Source: Chitinophagales bacterium (lineage in GTDB: Bacteria; Bacteroidota; Bacteroidia; Chitinophagales; UBA8649). Taken from it: a stretch of 8,608 nt of DNA. How positions within the stretch are numbered: the stretch's first letter is position 1; each line of letters starts with the position of its first letter. This document shows positions 1 to 7,146 of the stretch, piece by piece. The notes beneath the pieces are model-generated. The model saw only the letters and a program-made list of their open reading frames with translations, ran no database searches and had not been told where the DNA came from. Position numbers and translations under genes: made by a program. The stretch is taken from NCBI GenBank assembly GCA_016777395.1, contig JADHRO010000081.1, positions 1 to 8,608 of the forward strand. The letters run 5' to 3'.

Positions 1-22
1 CTTAACTGAGCTTGTTGAAAAA

Positions 23-214
23 ATGAATGAACAAAAAGACTTTTTTTCTAAAGAAGAGATAAATGCCTTGGAAATTGGCATCGACATTTTGAATAATGGA
101 TACCATCTTTTTGACAACATGAGTGGGGCAGAAAAAAGAGAAATGATTGTGCTTATTATCAAAGCGGAAAACGATTTTTTAGAGGAACTCGAGAAGAAGT
201 ACCACCAAAACTGA
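23..214 (+). CDS. Small charged hypothetical protein (possibly the C-terminal end of a longer one)
   Basis: A 63-residue reading frame from ATG at 23 to a TGA stop at 212-214. I do not recognise the family. The product is rich in Glu, Lys, Asn and Leu, has no signal peptide or membrane segment, has no cysteines, and ends in a Lys/Glu-rich stretch (FLEELEKKYHQN) that would be helical. It is probably a small soluble, mostly alpha-helical cytoplasmic protein. The frame is also open upstream to the window edge and reads LTELVEK before the first Met, in the same charged style, so the gene may begin outside the window and this may be only its C-terminus. Seven open codons are too few to decide. There is no Shine-Dalgarno sequence before the ATG, which is normal in Bacteroidota. 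It converges with the acyl-CoA ligase gene 95 bases downstream and is followed by a hairpin at 240-263. Confidence 0.55.
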   Translation: MNEQKDFFSKEEINALEIGIDILNNGYHLFDNMSGAEKREMIVLIIKAENDFLEELEKKYHQN

Positions 215-239
215 TAGTTCATTTTGACGCAACGAGAGA

Positions 240-263
240 AGATGTTTGCACTGGCGAACATTT
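240..263 (+). terminator. Hairpin between convergent genes, possible weak terminator
   Basis: Bases 240-249 pair with 254-263 to form a 10-base-pair stem with an ACTG loop. The core is TGTTTGC / GCGAACA. The stem includes two G-U pairs that exist only in the plus-strand RNA; on the minus strand these become A-C mismatches, so the structure favours the transcript of the small gene ending at 214. It lies 25 bases past that stop codon, inside the tail-to-tail gap. The T-tract after it is poor (three T's, already in the stem), so a classical intrinsic terminator is not certain. Confidence 0.3.
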
Positions 264-309
264 CAACTGAACAGAACCTTTTCCGAAATGATAAAATTAC
301 TGTATTTAA

Positions 310-2067
310 CTAAACGTTATAGATAGCACCAATCAGCTCCTGGTAACGCGCTAAAACAACCTTGCGTTTAACTTTCATCGTCGGTGTTAATTCTCCTGTT
401 TCAATAGACCACTCATCGACTAACAATTCGAATTTCTTAACTTTCTCCACCTTACCAAAGCTTTCATTTAAACGCTCTACTTCTTCTTTAAAAAGGGACA
501 AAACCTCAGGTGCTTTTACCATGGATTCTTTAGTAGAACAATCCAATGAATTTTTAGAACACCACTCCGATAAATTCAAGAAAGAAGGAACAATTAAAGC
601 ACTCACAAATTTCTCATTCTCCCCGACAACCATTATTTGCTCTACAAAAACTGATTCTTTCATTTTTTCTTCAATCACTTGAGGAGCGACATATTTGCCT
701 CCAGAAGTTTTGAATAAGGCCTTCACTCTATCCGTTATTTTCAGGAATTTTCCATCAACCAACTTCCCTACATCTCCCGTGTGTAACCAACCATCTTTAT
801 CAATCGTTTTGGCAGTTTCTTCTGGTTTATTGTAATACCCCATCATTACACTTGGTCCCTTACATAATATCTCTCCATTATCAGCAAACTTCATTTCCAC
901 ATCCGGCAATACAGGCCCTACAGTTCCAAACTTAAACCCTCCTGGCTCAAACCGGTTAACGGTAATTACCACTGCAGATTCAGTCTGTCCGTATCCTTCT
1001 CTTATCGCTATACCGGCAGCACTAAATACCCTAGCTAATCGTTCTTGAAGAGCCGCAGCTCCGGTTACTATCCCAATTACGTTGCCGCCCAATGCTTCCC
1101 TCCATTTGCTAAAAATCAATTTATCTGCTATTTTAAATCGTAAGCCTGGCTGATACTCTTCATGATATTCATTGGAAGCTATATCTAAAGCCCAAAAGAA
1201 TAGTTTTTTCTTCAAGCCAGTAAGCTCCATTCCTTTACTAACGATCTTATCATATACTTTTTCCAACAATCGAGGAACAGTTGAAAAGAAATGAGGTTTT
1301 ACATCCTTTAAGTCATCAGTAAGTGTCTCGAGACTTGTCGCATAATAGCAACCTGTGCCTGTGGCAAAATAGGTATAGGTCACCACCCGTTCAAAAATAT
1401 GGCAAAGAGGCAAGAAACTCAAGGCATGGTTATCCTTAGTTAATGGCAACAAGGTTAAAACTGTCTTAATATTACTGACAATATTAAAATGAGAAATCAT
1501 TACTCCTTTTGGTTTCCCCGTTGTACCAGAGGTATAAATAATTGTAGCCATTTCTTCGGGATGTATCTCATTCGCTCGTTTATGAACTTCCACAATGTCA
1601 ACATCCTCCCCATCTTTTAGAAAGGTTTCCCAATTGTCACAACCTTCCACTTCATCAAATGAGTAGATCTTTTCTAGAGAAGGTAAGCGATCTTTTATCG
1701 CATCTATTTTTTCATAAAGTCCTGCATCCGCTACAAAAACCATTTTTATTTGGGCATCGTCGAAGATATATGCATATTCATCTTTTGAAATCGTGGGATA
1801 AATCGGAACATTTACAGCACCCACTTGAAGCATACCATTATCGATAAAGTTCCATTCCGGTCGATTATTCGAAATTAAAGCAACTTTATCCCCCTTCTGA
1901 ATACCTGCCTTTACAAAGGCCTTACTAACCTTATCAATGATTTCATTGACTTCGGAGGTACTATAATTTCTCCACTTCCCATTAAATTTATAATTCAAAC
2001 AATCAAATCGAGGATACTTTTGTTCCTGGTACTTTAAAATATCAAATAATCTAGTGTAGTCTTTCAT
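310..2067 (-). CDS. Long-chain fatty acid-CoA ligase (AMP-forming acyl-CoA synthetase)
   Basis: A 585-residue member of the ANL (AMP-binding) superfamily, expected to activate long-chain fatty acids with ATP and CoA to acyl-CoA plus AMP and pyrophosphate, at the inner face of the cytoplasmic membrane. Visible motifs in order: the P-loop YTSGTTGKPKG at 178-188; the adenine/acyl motif GYGQTES at 358-364; GWLHTGD at 426-432, whose Asp binds ribose; the hinge region starting DR at 446-447 and running through FKTSGGKYVAP to 462; and the C-terminal PTMKVKRK at 562-569, where Lys565 is the likely adenylation lysine. Length and the FKTSGGKY signature fit the FAA1/FadD15-like long-chain group rather than acetyl-CoA synthetase. 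The hinge reads DRVKALFK where relatives usually have DRKKDLIK or similar. ATG at 2065-2067 is the first Met after an in-frame TAG 12 codons upstream; the stop is TAG. A promoter lies at 2102-2133. The exact chain-length preference cannot be read from sequence. Confidence 0.93.
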   Translation of the reverse strand: MKDYTRLFDILKYQEQKYPRFDCLNYKFNGKWRNYSTSEVNEIIDKVSKAFVKAGIQKGDKVALISNNRPEWNFIDNGMLQVGAVNVPIYPTISKDEYAYIFDDAQIKMVFVADAGLYEKIDAIKDRLPSLEKIYSFDEVEGCDNWETFLKDGEDVDIVEVHKRANEIHPEEMATIIYTSGTTGKPKGVMISHFNIVSNIKTVLTLLPLTKDNHALSFLPLCHIFERVVTYTYFATGTGCYYATSLETLTDDLKDVKPHFFSTVPRLLEKVYDKIVSKGMELTGLKKKLFFWALDIASNEYHEEYQPGLRFKIADKLIFSKWREALGGNVIGIVTGAAALQERLARVFSAAGIAIREGYGQTESAVVITVNRFEPGGFKFGTVGPVLPDVEMKFADNGEILCKGPSVMMGYYNKPEETAKTIDKDGWLHTGDVGKLVDGKFLKITDRVKALFKTSGGKYVAPQVIEEKMKESVFVEQIMVVGENEKFVSALIVPSFLNLSEWCSKNSLDCSTKESMVKAPEVLSLFKEEVERLNESFGKVEKVKKFELLVDEWSIETGELTPTMKVKRKVVLARYQELIGAIYNV

Positions 2068-2101
2068 GAGTTTAGTTTGAGTTTTTTTATGGATTATTGT
2101 C

Positions 2102-2133
2102 TAAAGATAACATCTAAAACATTTAAGTACAAA
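2102..2133 (-). promoter_or_regulatory. Bacteroidota-type promoter for the acyl-CoA ligase gene
   Basis: Read on the minus strand, TTTG (bases 2133-2130) is followed after exactly 20 bases by TATCTTTA (2109-2102). This matches the Bacteroidota primary-sigma consensus (TTTG near -33, TAnnTTTG near -7) except for the final G. Transcription would begin near 2095-2097, leaving a leader of about 30 bases before the ATG at 2067. It sits in the 113-base gap between the ligase and the transporter, so the ligase probably has its own transcript start even if it is also read from the upstream transporter. I see nothing else convincing in this gap. Confidence 0.5.
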
Positions 2134-2180
2134 TCTTAAATTAAAGATATGTAATCGCTTAAACCTAATCTTTATAAGCC

Positions 2181-3539
2181 TTAATCAAGTTCTTGAATAT
2201 GGTGTTCTTCTTTATAGTTTCTGTTCATAATAAAAAATATAAGCGCAGCGATAAACATCAATCCGGTAAAGAACCAATAGTAAGCCGCACCATCTAGCAT
2301 TAAGGTGCCATCTGGTCTTTTAATAATTAAGTTAACCAAAGCCGTAAATAAATTACCCACGGCAACAGCAATTAACCAAAAACTTAGGACAAGCGATTTA
2401 AGCGCTTTAGGAGCTTGCGTATACGAGAATTCCAAAGAAGAAATCGATACAAATATTTCCGCAGCCGTCAATACTACATAAGCCAAAATTTGCCAAGCAA
2501 TATTCATGGAAACACCATTATCCATTTGAGCTTGAACCCATGCAATCAATGCGAAACTTAGCGCTGCCAAGACCATACCTATAGACATTTTATTGACATA
2601 ACTTAGCTTTATTACCTTACCTAATTGAGGGTATACATAGTAGGCAAAAACAGGGATAAACATGACAATAAATAATGCATTCATTACCCCCAATTGTGAA
2701 GGATAAACCGTAATTGAAGTAAAGCCTAAATTCATTGTTTTTATCATTAAATCCGATTGAGCCTGCAATACCCAAGCGCCAGCAGTTTGATCAAACAATG
2801 ACCAAAATACAGCAAGGAAAATATAAATAGGAGAAAGTTTTAAGATTAATTGAGCACCCTTTTTACTAAATAACTCCTGTGAATATAAAGACCATCCTGC
2901 GGGTGGAATATGAACGAATTTATTCCTTCCCAACCAAAATACAAATGTTGCAATAACCATCAATACTCCAGGCAATCCAAATGCCACTGCACTATTCAAG
3001 CCTTTTGAAATCAAGTATTCACTTCGCAGCAATGGCTCTGCACTTAGATAGGCGACCACTGCACCGGCATTGATCGAAAAGTAAAACCAGTTGTACATCT
3101 TATCCAATAAATGCGAATTGGATGCATTGAATTGATCACCAACATGTGCAGACACGCAGGGTTTAATTCCTCCAGCGCCTATTGCAATTAAACTGCATCC
3201 CATAAAAAACCCATACTGATTTTCAAACAGAGCAAGTATAAAATGACCCATACAATACACGATCGAAAGGCTAATAATTGTCTTATACTTACCGAAGTAT
3301 ACATCAGCAAAAAATGCACCCGCCAAGGACAATCCATACGTGGAGAAAATAAAAATATGCAACCAAAATTTGGCATCTGTTTCATCGAAAACGGCTAGAT
3401 CCCCTGCAGCATTTGTGATAAATCTGGTAAGAAAAACAACAAATATCGCCTTCATGCCATAGAAACTGTAACGTTCTGCAGCTTCGTTACCAATAATATA
3501 TGGAATGCCTTTTGGAAATTTAAAATTTTGCGGAGACAT
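2181..3539 (-). CDS. POT/PTR2-family proton-coupled oligopeptide transporter
   Basis: A 452-residue polytopic inner-membrane protein of the POT (SLC15-type) branch of the major facilitator superfamily, expected to import di- and tripeptides with protons. Family signatures: the proton-coupling ExxER motif in TM1 (Glu19, Glu22, Arg23, within NEAAERYSFYG); PTR2 signature 1, GAFFADVYFGKYKTI at 74-88; GGIKP with Lys126 in TM4; PTR2 signature 2, FYFSINAGA at 152-160; FDQTAGAW with Asp250 in TM7; and Glu361 with SLEFSYTQAP (368-377) in TM10. All main coupling and peptide-terminus residues are present, so it should be functional. The linker between the two six-helix halves (about 204-232) is only about 30 residues, so the extra HA/HB helix pair of many bacterial POTs appears absent. 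ATG at 3537-3539, stop TAA, no Shine-Dalgarno. The TM7 and TM10 motifs resemble animal PepT1/PepT2. The transported peptides cannot be deduced. It faces the large secreted-protein gene across a 70-base divergent gap. Confidence 0.92.
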   Translation of the reverse strand: MSPQNFKFPKGIPYIIGNEAAERYSFYGMKAIFVVFLTRFITNAAGDLAVFDETDAKFWLHIFIFSTYGLSLAGAFFADVYFGKYKTIISLSIVYCMGHFILALFENQYGFFMGCSLIAIGAGGIKPCVSAHVGDQFNASNSHLLDKMYNWFYFSINAGAVVAYLSAEPLLRSEYLISKGLNSAVAFGLPGVLMVIATFVFWLGRNKFVHIPPAGWSLYSQELFSKKGAQLILKLSPIYIFLAVFWSLFDQTAGAWVLQAQSDLMIKTMNLGFTSITVYPSQLGVMNALFIVMFIPVFAYYVYPQLGKVIKLSYVNKMSIGMVLAALSFALIAWVQAQMDNGVSMNIAWQILAYVVLTAAEIFVSISSLEFSYTQAPKALKSLVLSFWLIAVAVGNLFTALVNLIIKRPDGTLMLDGAAYYWFFTGLMFIAALIFFIMNRNYKEEHHIQELD

Positions 3540-3609
3540 GTTTTTGGATTTAAGGCGAAAATTAAAGCCTAAATATATGTATATTTATTTATTAAATCTT
3601 TTTTGAAAA
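3540..3609. promoter_or_regulatory. Divergent intergenic promoter region with AT palindrome
   Basis: This 70-base region must drive both the transporter (minus) and the secreted-protein block (plus). At 3570-3587 lies a near-perfect palindrome, TAAATATA-TG-TATATTTA, with 8-base arms and a TG centre. Each arm also reads as a TAnnTTTA box, close to the Bacteroidota -7 element TAnnTTTG: 3580-3587 for the plus gene (starting at 3610) and 3570-3577 for the minus gene (starting at 3539). The resulting leaders would be roughly 15-25 bases. I could not find a TTTG at the proper distance upstream of either box, so the assignment is tentative. The palindrome could equally be an operator for a dimeric regulator, or a chance result of AT-rich DNA. 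Confidence 0.35.
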
Positions 3610-6600
3610 ATGATTCTTAATCGGCTCCTTTTCTTAATCTTATTCAACTTTATATGGCTTATTTCCTTGGCCATCAATGATGGCTTGCAGTTTACCGAAA
3701 ACAAGGGGCAATGGCAAGAAGAGATTATATACAATGGCCGATTAAACTTTGGCAATGTGTACCTTGAACGCAATCAATTGACCTTCCGTTTAGTTAACAT
3801 CCCAGACCAACACAAGCATAAAGGGGATATACATTCGTCCCTTGAAGGACATCAATATTCAATCACCTTTTTAAATGCTAACCCCAACCCCCATTTCACT
3901 TATTCTGGTAAGAGTGCACATAGCTATAATTATTTCTTAGGTAACAATCCAGATAAATGGGTGAACCATGTCAAGGCATATTCCTCCATTACCTATCGTA
4001 ATCTTTATGATGGCGTGAACATGGGGATTTTCGGAGATGGGCAGGATATCAAATATGAATATTATATCAGTCCTAAGCATAGTCCTGATCAAATCAAGGT
4101 GGCTTATAAAGGGATAGATGAAATAGAACTGCTTGATGGTAATCTAGTTTACCAAACTTCAGTATGTAACATAACTGAAAAGGCACCATATGCTTATCAA
4201 ATCATTAATGGTAAAGAACAAGAGGTTCCTTGTCAATACAAGCTTAATGCAAAGAAAAAAGAGCTGTCGTTTGAATTTCCGCAAGGTTATGATTCGAACC
4301 TCGAGCTGGTTATTGACCCCAGTATAGTCTTTGCTAGATTAAGTAACTCAACAAGTGATAATTTTGGATTCACCGCTACCTATGATGATAATGGAAGAGC
4401 TTATTCTGGTGGAATTGTTTTTGGCGTATCCGGACAATACCAAACTACATTAGGCAGTTTTAGTCAAAGCTTTGTGGGAGGAACGGCCAATTCCGCTGGA
4501 AGCGGTCAGTTGGATATTGGTATATCTTGCTACGATGGCACCACCGGAAATCTTATTTACGGCACCTATGTCGGTGGCACTAACAATGAGTTGCCTAACA
4601 GTATGATCGTTAATAATGCAGGTGAATTAATCGTACTAGCCACAACAGGATCGGATGATTTTCCGCTTGGATCTAGCCCCTACGACAATAGTTTTGCTGG
4701 AGGGCAAGTGGTTGATTTGCAAAACAATGGAATTTACTTTGATGATGGCAGTGATATCGTTTTATTTAAATTAAATGCCACTGGCTCAAGCCTTACCGGA
4801 GGGACTTATATGGGCGGTTCGGGAAATGACGGGCTGAATGATGATGCCTTAATACAGCTTAGTTATGATGGTTCAGATCTTCACTTTAATTATGGGGACG
4901 CCTTTAGAGGAGAGGTTATTGTAGATAATCAAGATAATATTTATGTCGCTTCTTCTACCAACTCTGTAGATTTTGAAAGTTTAGGTACAGTGTCTAGTCT
5001 TCAAGGAGAGCAAGATGCAATAATTTTTAAATTAGATTCAAACCTTAATACCTTGTTATTTTCTAGGTATCTGGGCGGAGCTGATGATGATGCAGGATAT
5101 TCAATGAAAACCGACAATAACAATAATTTGTTTGTTAACGGAGGAACAAAGAGTTCTAACTTCCCGACGGTTGGCATTCCGCTTCATCCGAATTATCGTG
5201 GAGGCGATTGTGATGGATATATAGCCAAATTAAATGCGGCAAACGGAAGCTTAATTGCCTCAACATTTCTTGGAACGGCAGCCTACGACCAGGTCTATTT
5301 TGTAGATCTTGATGAGGACGGTAATGTTTATGTTGTAGGGCAAACCTTGGGTACATATCCCGTTGAAAATTCTGGGTTTAATTTCCCCTTAGGAAAACAG
5401 TTTATTCATAAATTAGATAACAACCTAAGTAATACCATATACAGCACCCCATTTGGAACAGGCAGCACAGTTGTAGATATCTCTCCTACAGCCTTACTCG
5501 TTGATGATTGTGAAAGAGTATATGTCTCAGGCTGGGGTGGCAATACGAATCAAAACAGAAATATTAGTCTAAGCAATCCCAATATCAGCGGACTACCTGT
5601 CACTGCAGATGCTTTTCAATCGGGTACTTCAGGTGGTGGTGATTTCTACTTTTTTGTGCTGGAAAAGAACGCTTCAGGACAGTTGTTTGGGTCATATTTT
5701 GGCGGAACAGCTGCAGAACATGTCGATGGCGGTACTAGTCGCTTCGATCAACGCGGAATTGTTTATCAAGCTATCTGTGCCTCATGTGGAGGTGGAAGCT
5801 TCCCTTCTTCCAGTGGATTTAATACAAGCTCCGCGTCTAATAATTGTAATGTGGGTCTTGTTAAATTGGATATTGGTCTTGCTATTACGAATGTTGAATT
5901 GGATGCATTTCCCTCCGCAACTGGCTGCGTTCCTCTGACTGTAAGCTTCCAAAGTGTATTGGAAGATGTCAGCCAATTTCAATGGTATTTTGGCGATGGG
6001 GACTCTTCAAACTTAGCCAATCCATCGCATACCTATATTGACACAGGAATATTTGAAGTCATGCTAATCGGTATTGATCCGAATTCTTGCAATGAGAGAG
6101 ACACCGCATTTCTAAACGTGATTGTTGGAAATGATACAATAATAGCTAGCCAAATAGATACGCTATACACCGAGTGCGATAGCTTGGGTGTATTTGTGGG
6201 GGCCATAGATATAACTTCAAGCACTTACGACTGGTTTATGGGAGATGGAACGGAATTTTTGAATGCAGGCAATGAAGTATCACATATCTATTCGGACTTT
6301 GGAGAATACACTATAATCCTCCATGTCACCGATACGACTAAATGTGAAACTGAAGCTTGGGATACCACCATAGTCAGTTACGCTCCAAACATTGATGCAG
6401 AAATTGGAACTAATTCGGGTTGTATTAATACTCCGTTTCAATTTACAAACTTTAGCAATCCATCCGCAGAAACTTTTATTTGGGATTTTGGTAATGGACA
6501 AACTTCCAATGAATTTGAGCCATCGATTAGTTATGCTGCAGGGGGAGATTATATCGTAATATTGACAGTTATCGATTCTGCCACCTGCATACATATTTCC

Positions 6601-7146
6601 ATTGATACAGCAATTGTGCAGATTGTACCTCCACCTATCGCTAATTTCACAACAGATTCTTCATATTACCTTTATCCTGAATTGGTTAACTTCACTAATT
6701 CAAGCATCAATTTTCAATCTTTCGTTTGGACTTTCGGGGATGGAGAAACAGATACAGCCATATTTAACCCAACGCACTTTTATCAAGTTGTCGGAGATTT
6801 TTCGCCTTGTCTAAAAGTGTCTAATAATGGATGTTTGGATTCTACTTGCCTAGATATTTTCATTGATTTCATGCCCTTGATTGGTGTTCCTAATGCATTT
6901 TCTCCTAATGGGGACAATCTAAATGACATCATTTATGTGGAAGGTTCGGGCATCATAGATTTAAGCTTTCAAATTTATAATCGATGGGGTGAACTGGTCT
7001 TTGAAAGTTTTGATAAAAATCTCGGATGGGATGGAGTTTATAAAGGTGTTCCGCAAGAATTAGAAGTTTACACCTATTTGGTCAAGGCAAGATTTTTAGA
7101 CGATAGTTCTCAAACCTTGAAAGGGAATATAACCCTATTAAGATGA
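3610..7146 (+). CDS. Secreted multi-domain T9SS cargo: propeller repeats, four PKD domains, gliding-motility type C-terminal domain
   Basis: A 1178-residue secreted or cell-surface protein. Residues 1-21 are a Sec signal peptide (Arg5, then a hydrophobic core ending SLA). Residues about 25-235, beginning with FTENKGQW, look like the DUF7948 N-terminal domain. Residues about 240-728 hold SBBP-like repeats, each with a G(N/D)xYVxG-type strand (around 262, 338, 442, 506, 571, 635 and 716), suggesting a seven-bladed beta-propeller. The last two repeats carry GWGG (641-644) and CASCGG (723-728). Four PKD domains follow, marked by FGDG 794-797, MGDG 877-880, FGNG 960-963 and FGDG 1042-1045. Residues about 1090-1178 (NAFSPNGDNLND, YNRWGELVF, GWDG) form the type-B T9SS C-terminal domain (TIGR04131/CHU_C class), which directs export across the outer membrane. 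No catalytic domain is visible, so adhesion or a structural role is inferred. The ATG is secure: an in-frame TGA lies two codons upstream. The stop TGA overlaps the next gene's ATG. Confidence 0.9.
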   Translation: MILNRLLFLILFNFIWLISLAINDGLQFTENKGQWQEEIIYNGRLNFGNVYLERNQLTFRLVNIPDQHKHKGDIHSSLEGHQYSITFLNANPNPHFTYSGKSAHSYNYFLGNNPDKWVNHVKAYSSITYRNLYDGVNMGIFGDGQDIKYEYYISPKHSPDQIKVAYKGIDEIELLDGNLVYQTSVCNITEKAPYAYQIINGKEQEVPCQYKLNAKKKELSFEFPQGYDSNLELVIDPSIVFARLSNSTSDNFGFTATYDDNGRAYSGGIVFGVSGQYQTTLGSFSQSFVGGTANSAGSGQLDIGISCYDGTTGNLIYGTYVGGTNNELPNSMIVNNAGELIVLATTGSDDFPLGSSPYDNSFAGGQVVDLQNNGIYFDDGSDIVLFKLNATGSSLTGGTYMGGSGNDGLNDDALIQLSYDGSDLHFNYGDAFRGEVIVDNQDNIYVASSTNSVDFESLGTVSSLQGEQDAIIFKLDSNLNTLLFSRYLGGADDDAGYSMKTDNNNNLFVNGGTKSSNFPTVGIPLHPNYRGGDCDGYIAKLNAANGSLIASTFLGTAAYDQVYFVDLDEDGNVYVVGQTLGTYPVENSGFNFPLGKQFIHKLDNNLSNTIYSTPFGTGSTVVDISPTALLVDDCERVYVSGWGGNTNQNRNISLSNPNISGLPVTADAFQSGTSGGGDFYFFVLEKNASGQLFGSYFGGTAAEHVDGGTSRFDQRGIVYQAICASCGGGSFPSSSGFNTSSASNNCNVGLVKLDIGLAITNVELDAFPSATGCVPLTVSFQSVLEDVSQFQWYFGDGDSSNLANPSHTYIDTGIFEVMLIGIDPNSCNERDTAFLNVIVGNDTIIASQIDTLYTECDSLGVFVGAIDITSSTYDWFMGDGTEFLNAGNEVSHIYSDFGEYTIILHVTDTTKCETEAWDTTIVSYAPNIDAEIGTNSGCINTPFQFTNFSNPSAETFIWDFGNGQTSNEFEPSISYAAGGDYIVILTVIDSATCIHISIDTAIVQIVPPPIANFTTDSSYYLYPELVNFTNSSINFQSFVWTFGDGETDTAIFNPTHFYQVVGDFSPCLKVSNNGCLDSTCLDIFIDFMPLIGVPNAFSPNGDNLNDIIYVEGSGIIDLSFQIYNRWGELVFESFDKNLGWDGVYKGVPQELEVYTYLVKARFLDDSSQTLKGNITLLR

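Noticed and set aside
286..310. TAAA/TTTA inverted repeat just past the ligase stop, considered as its terminator
   Set aside because: There are only four A-T pairs with an unpaired interior, which is not stable enough to call.
362..682. 106-codon open frame on the plus strand inside the ligase gene
   Set aside because: It lies wholly antisense to well-conserved ligase coding sequence, and its product is low-complexity Ser/Thr/Phe-rich with no recognisable domain; it is a shadow frame.
2102..2146. Inverted repeat ATCTT...AAGAT in the transporter-ligase gap, considered as a transporter terminator
   Set aside because: The stem is only five A/T-rich pairs with no T-tract and overlaps the promoter-like elements; it is more simply explained by base composition.
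5609..5938. 109-codon open frame on the plus strand inside the large cargo gene
   Set aside because: It is a shifted frame over the conserved last propeller repeats and cysteine motif; the main frame carries all recognisable motifs.
6280..6594. 104-codon minus-strand open frame within the PKD region
   Set aside because: It is antisense to clear PKD repeats, with no supporting start context or domain.
3610..7146. A possible enzyme domain (protease or glycoside hydrolase) in the large secreted protein
   Set aside because: No catalytic motif was found; the whole length is accounted for by the signal peptide, N-terminal domain, propeller-like repeats, PKD domains and the T9SS C-terminal domain.
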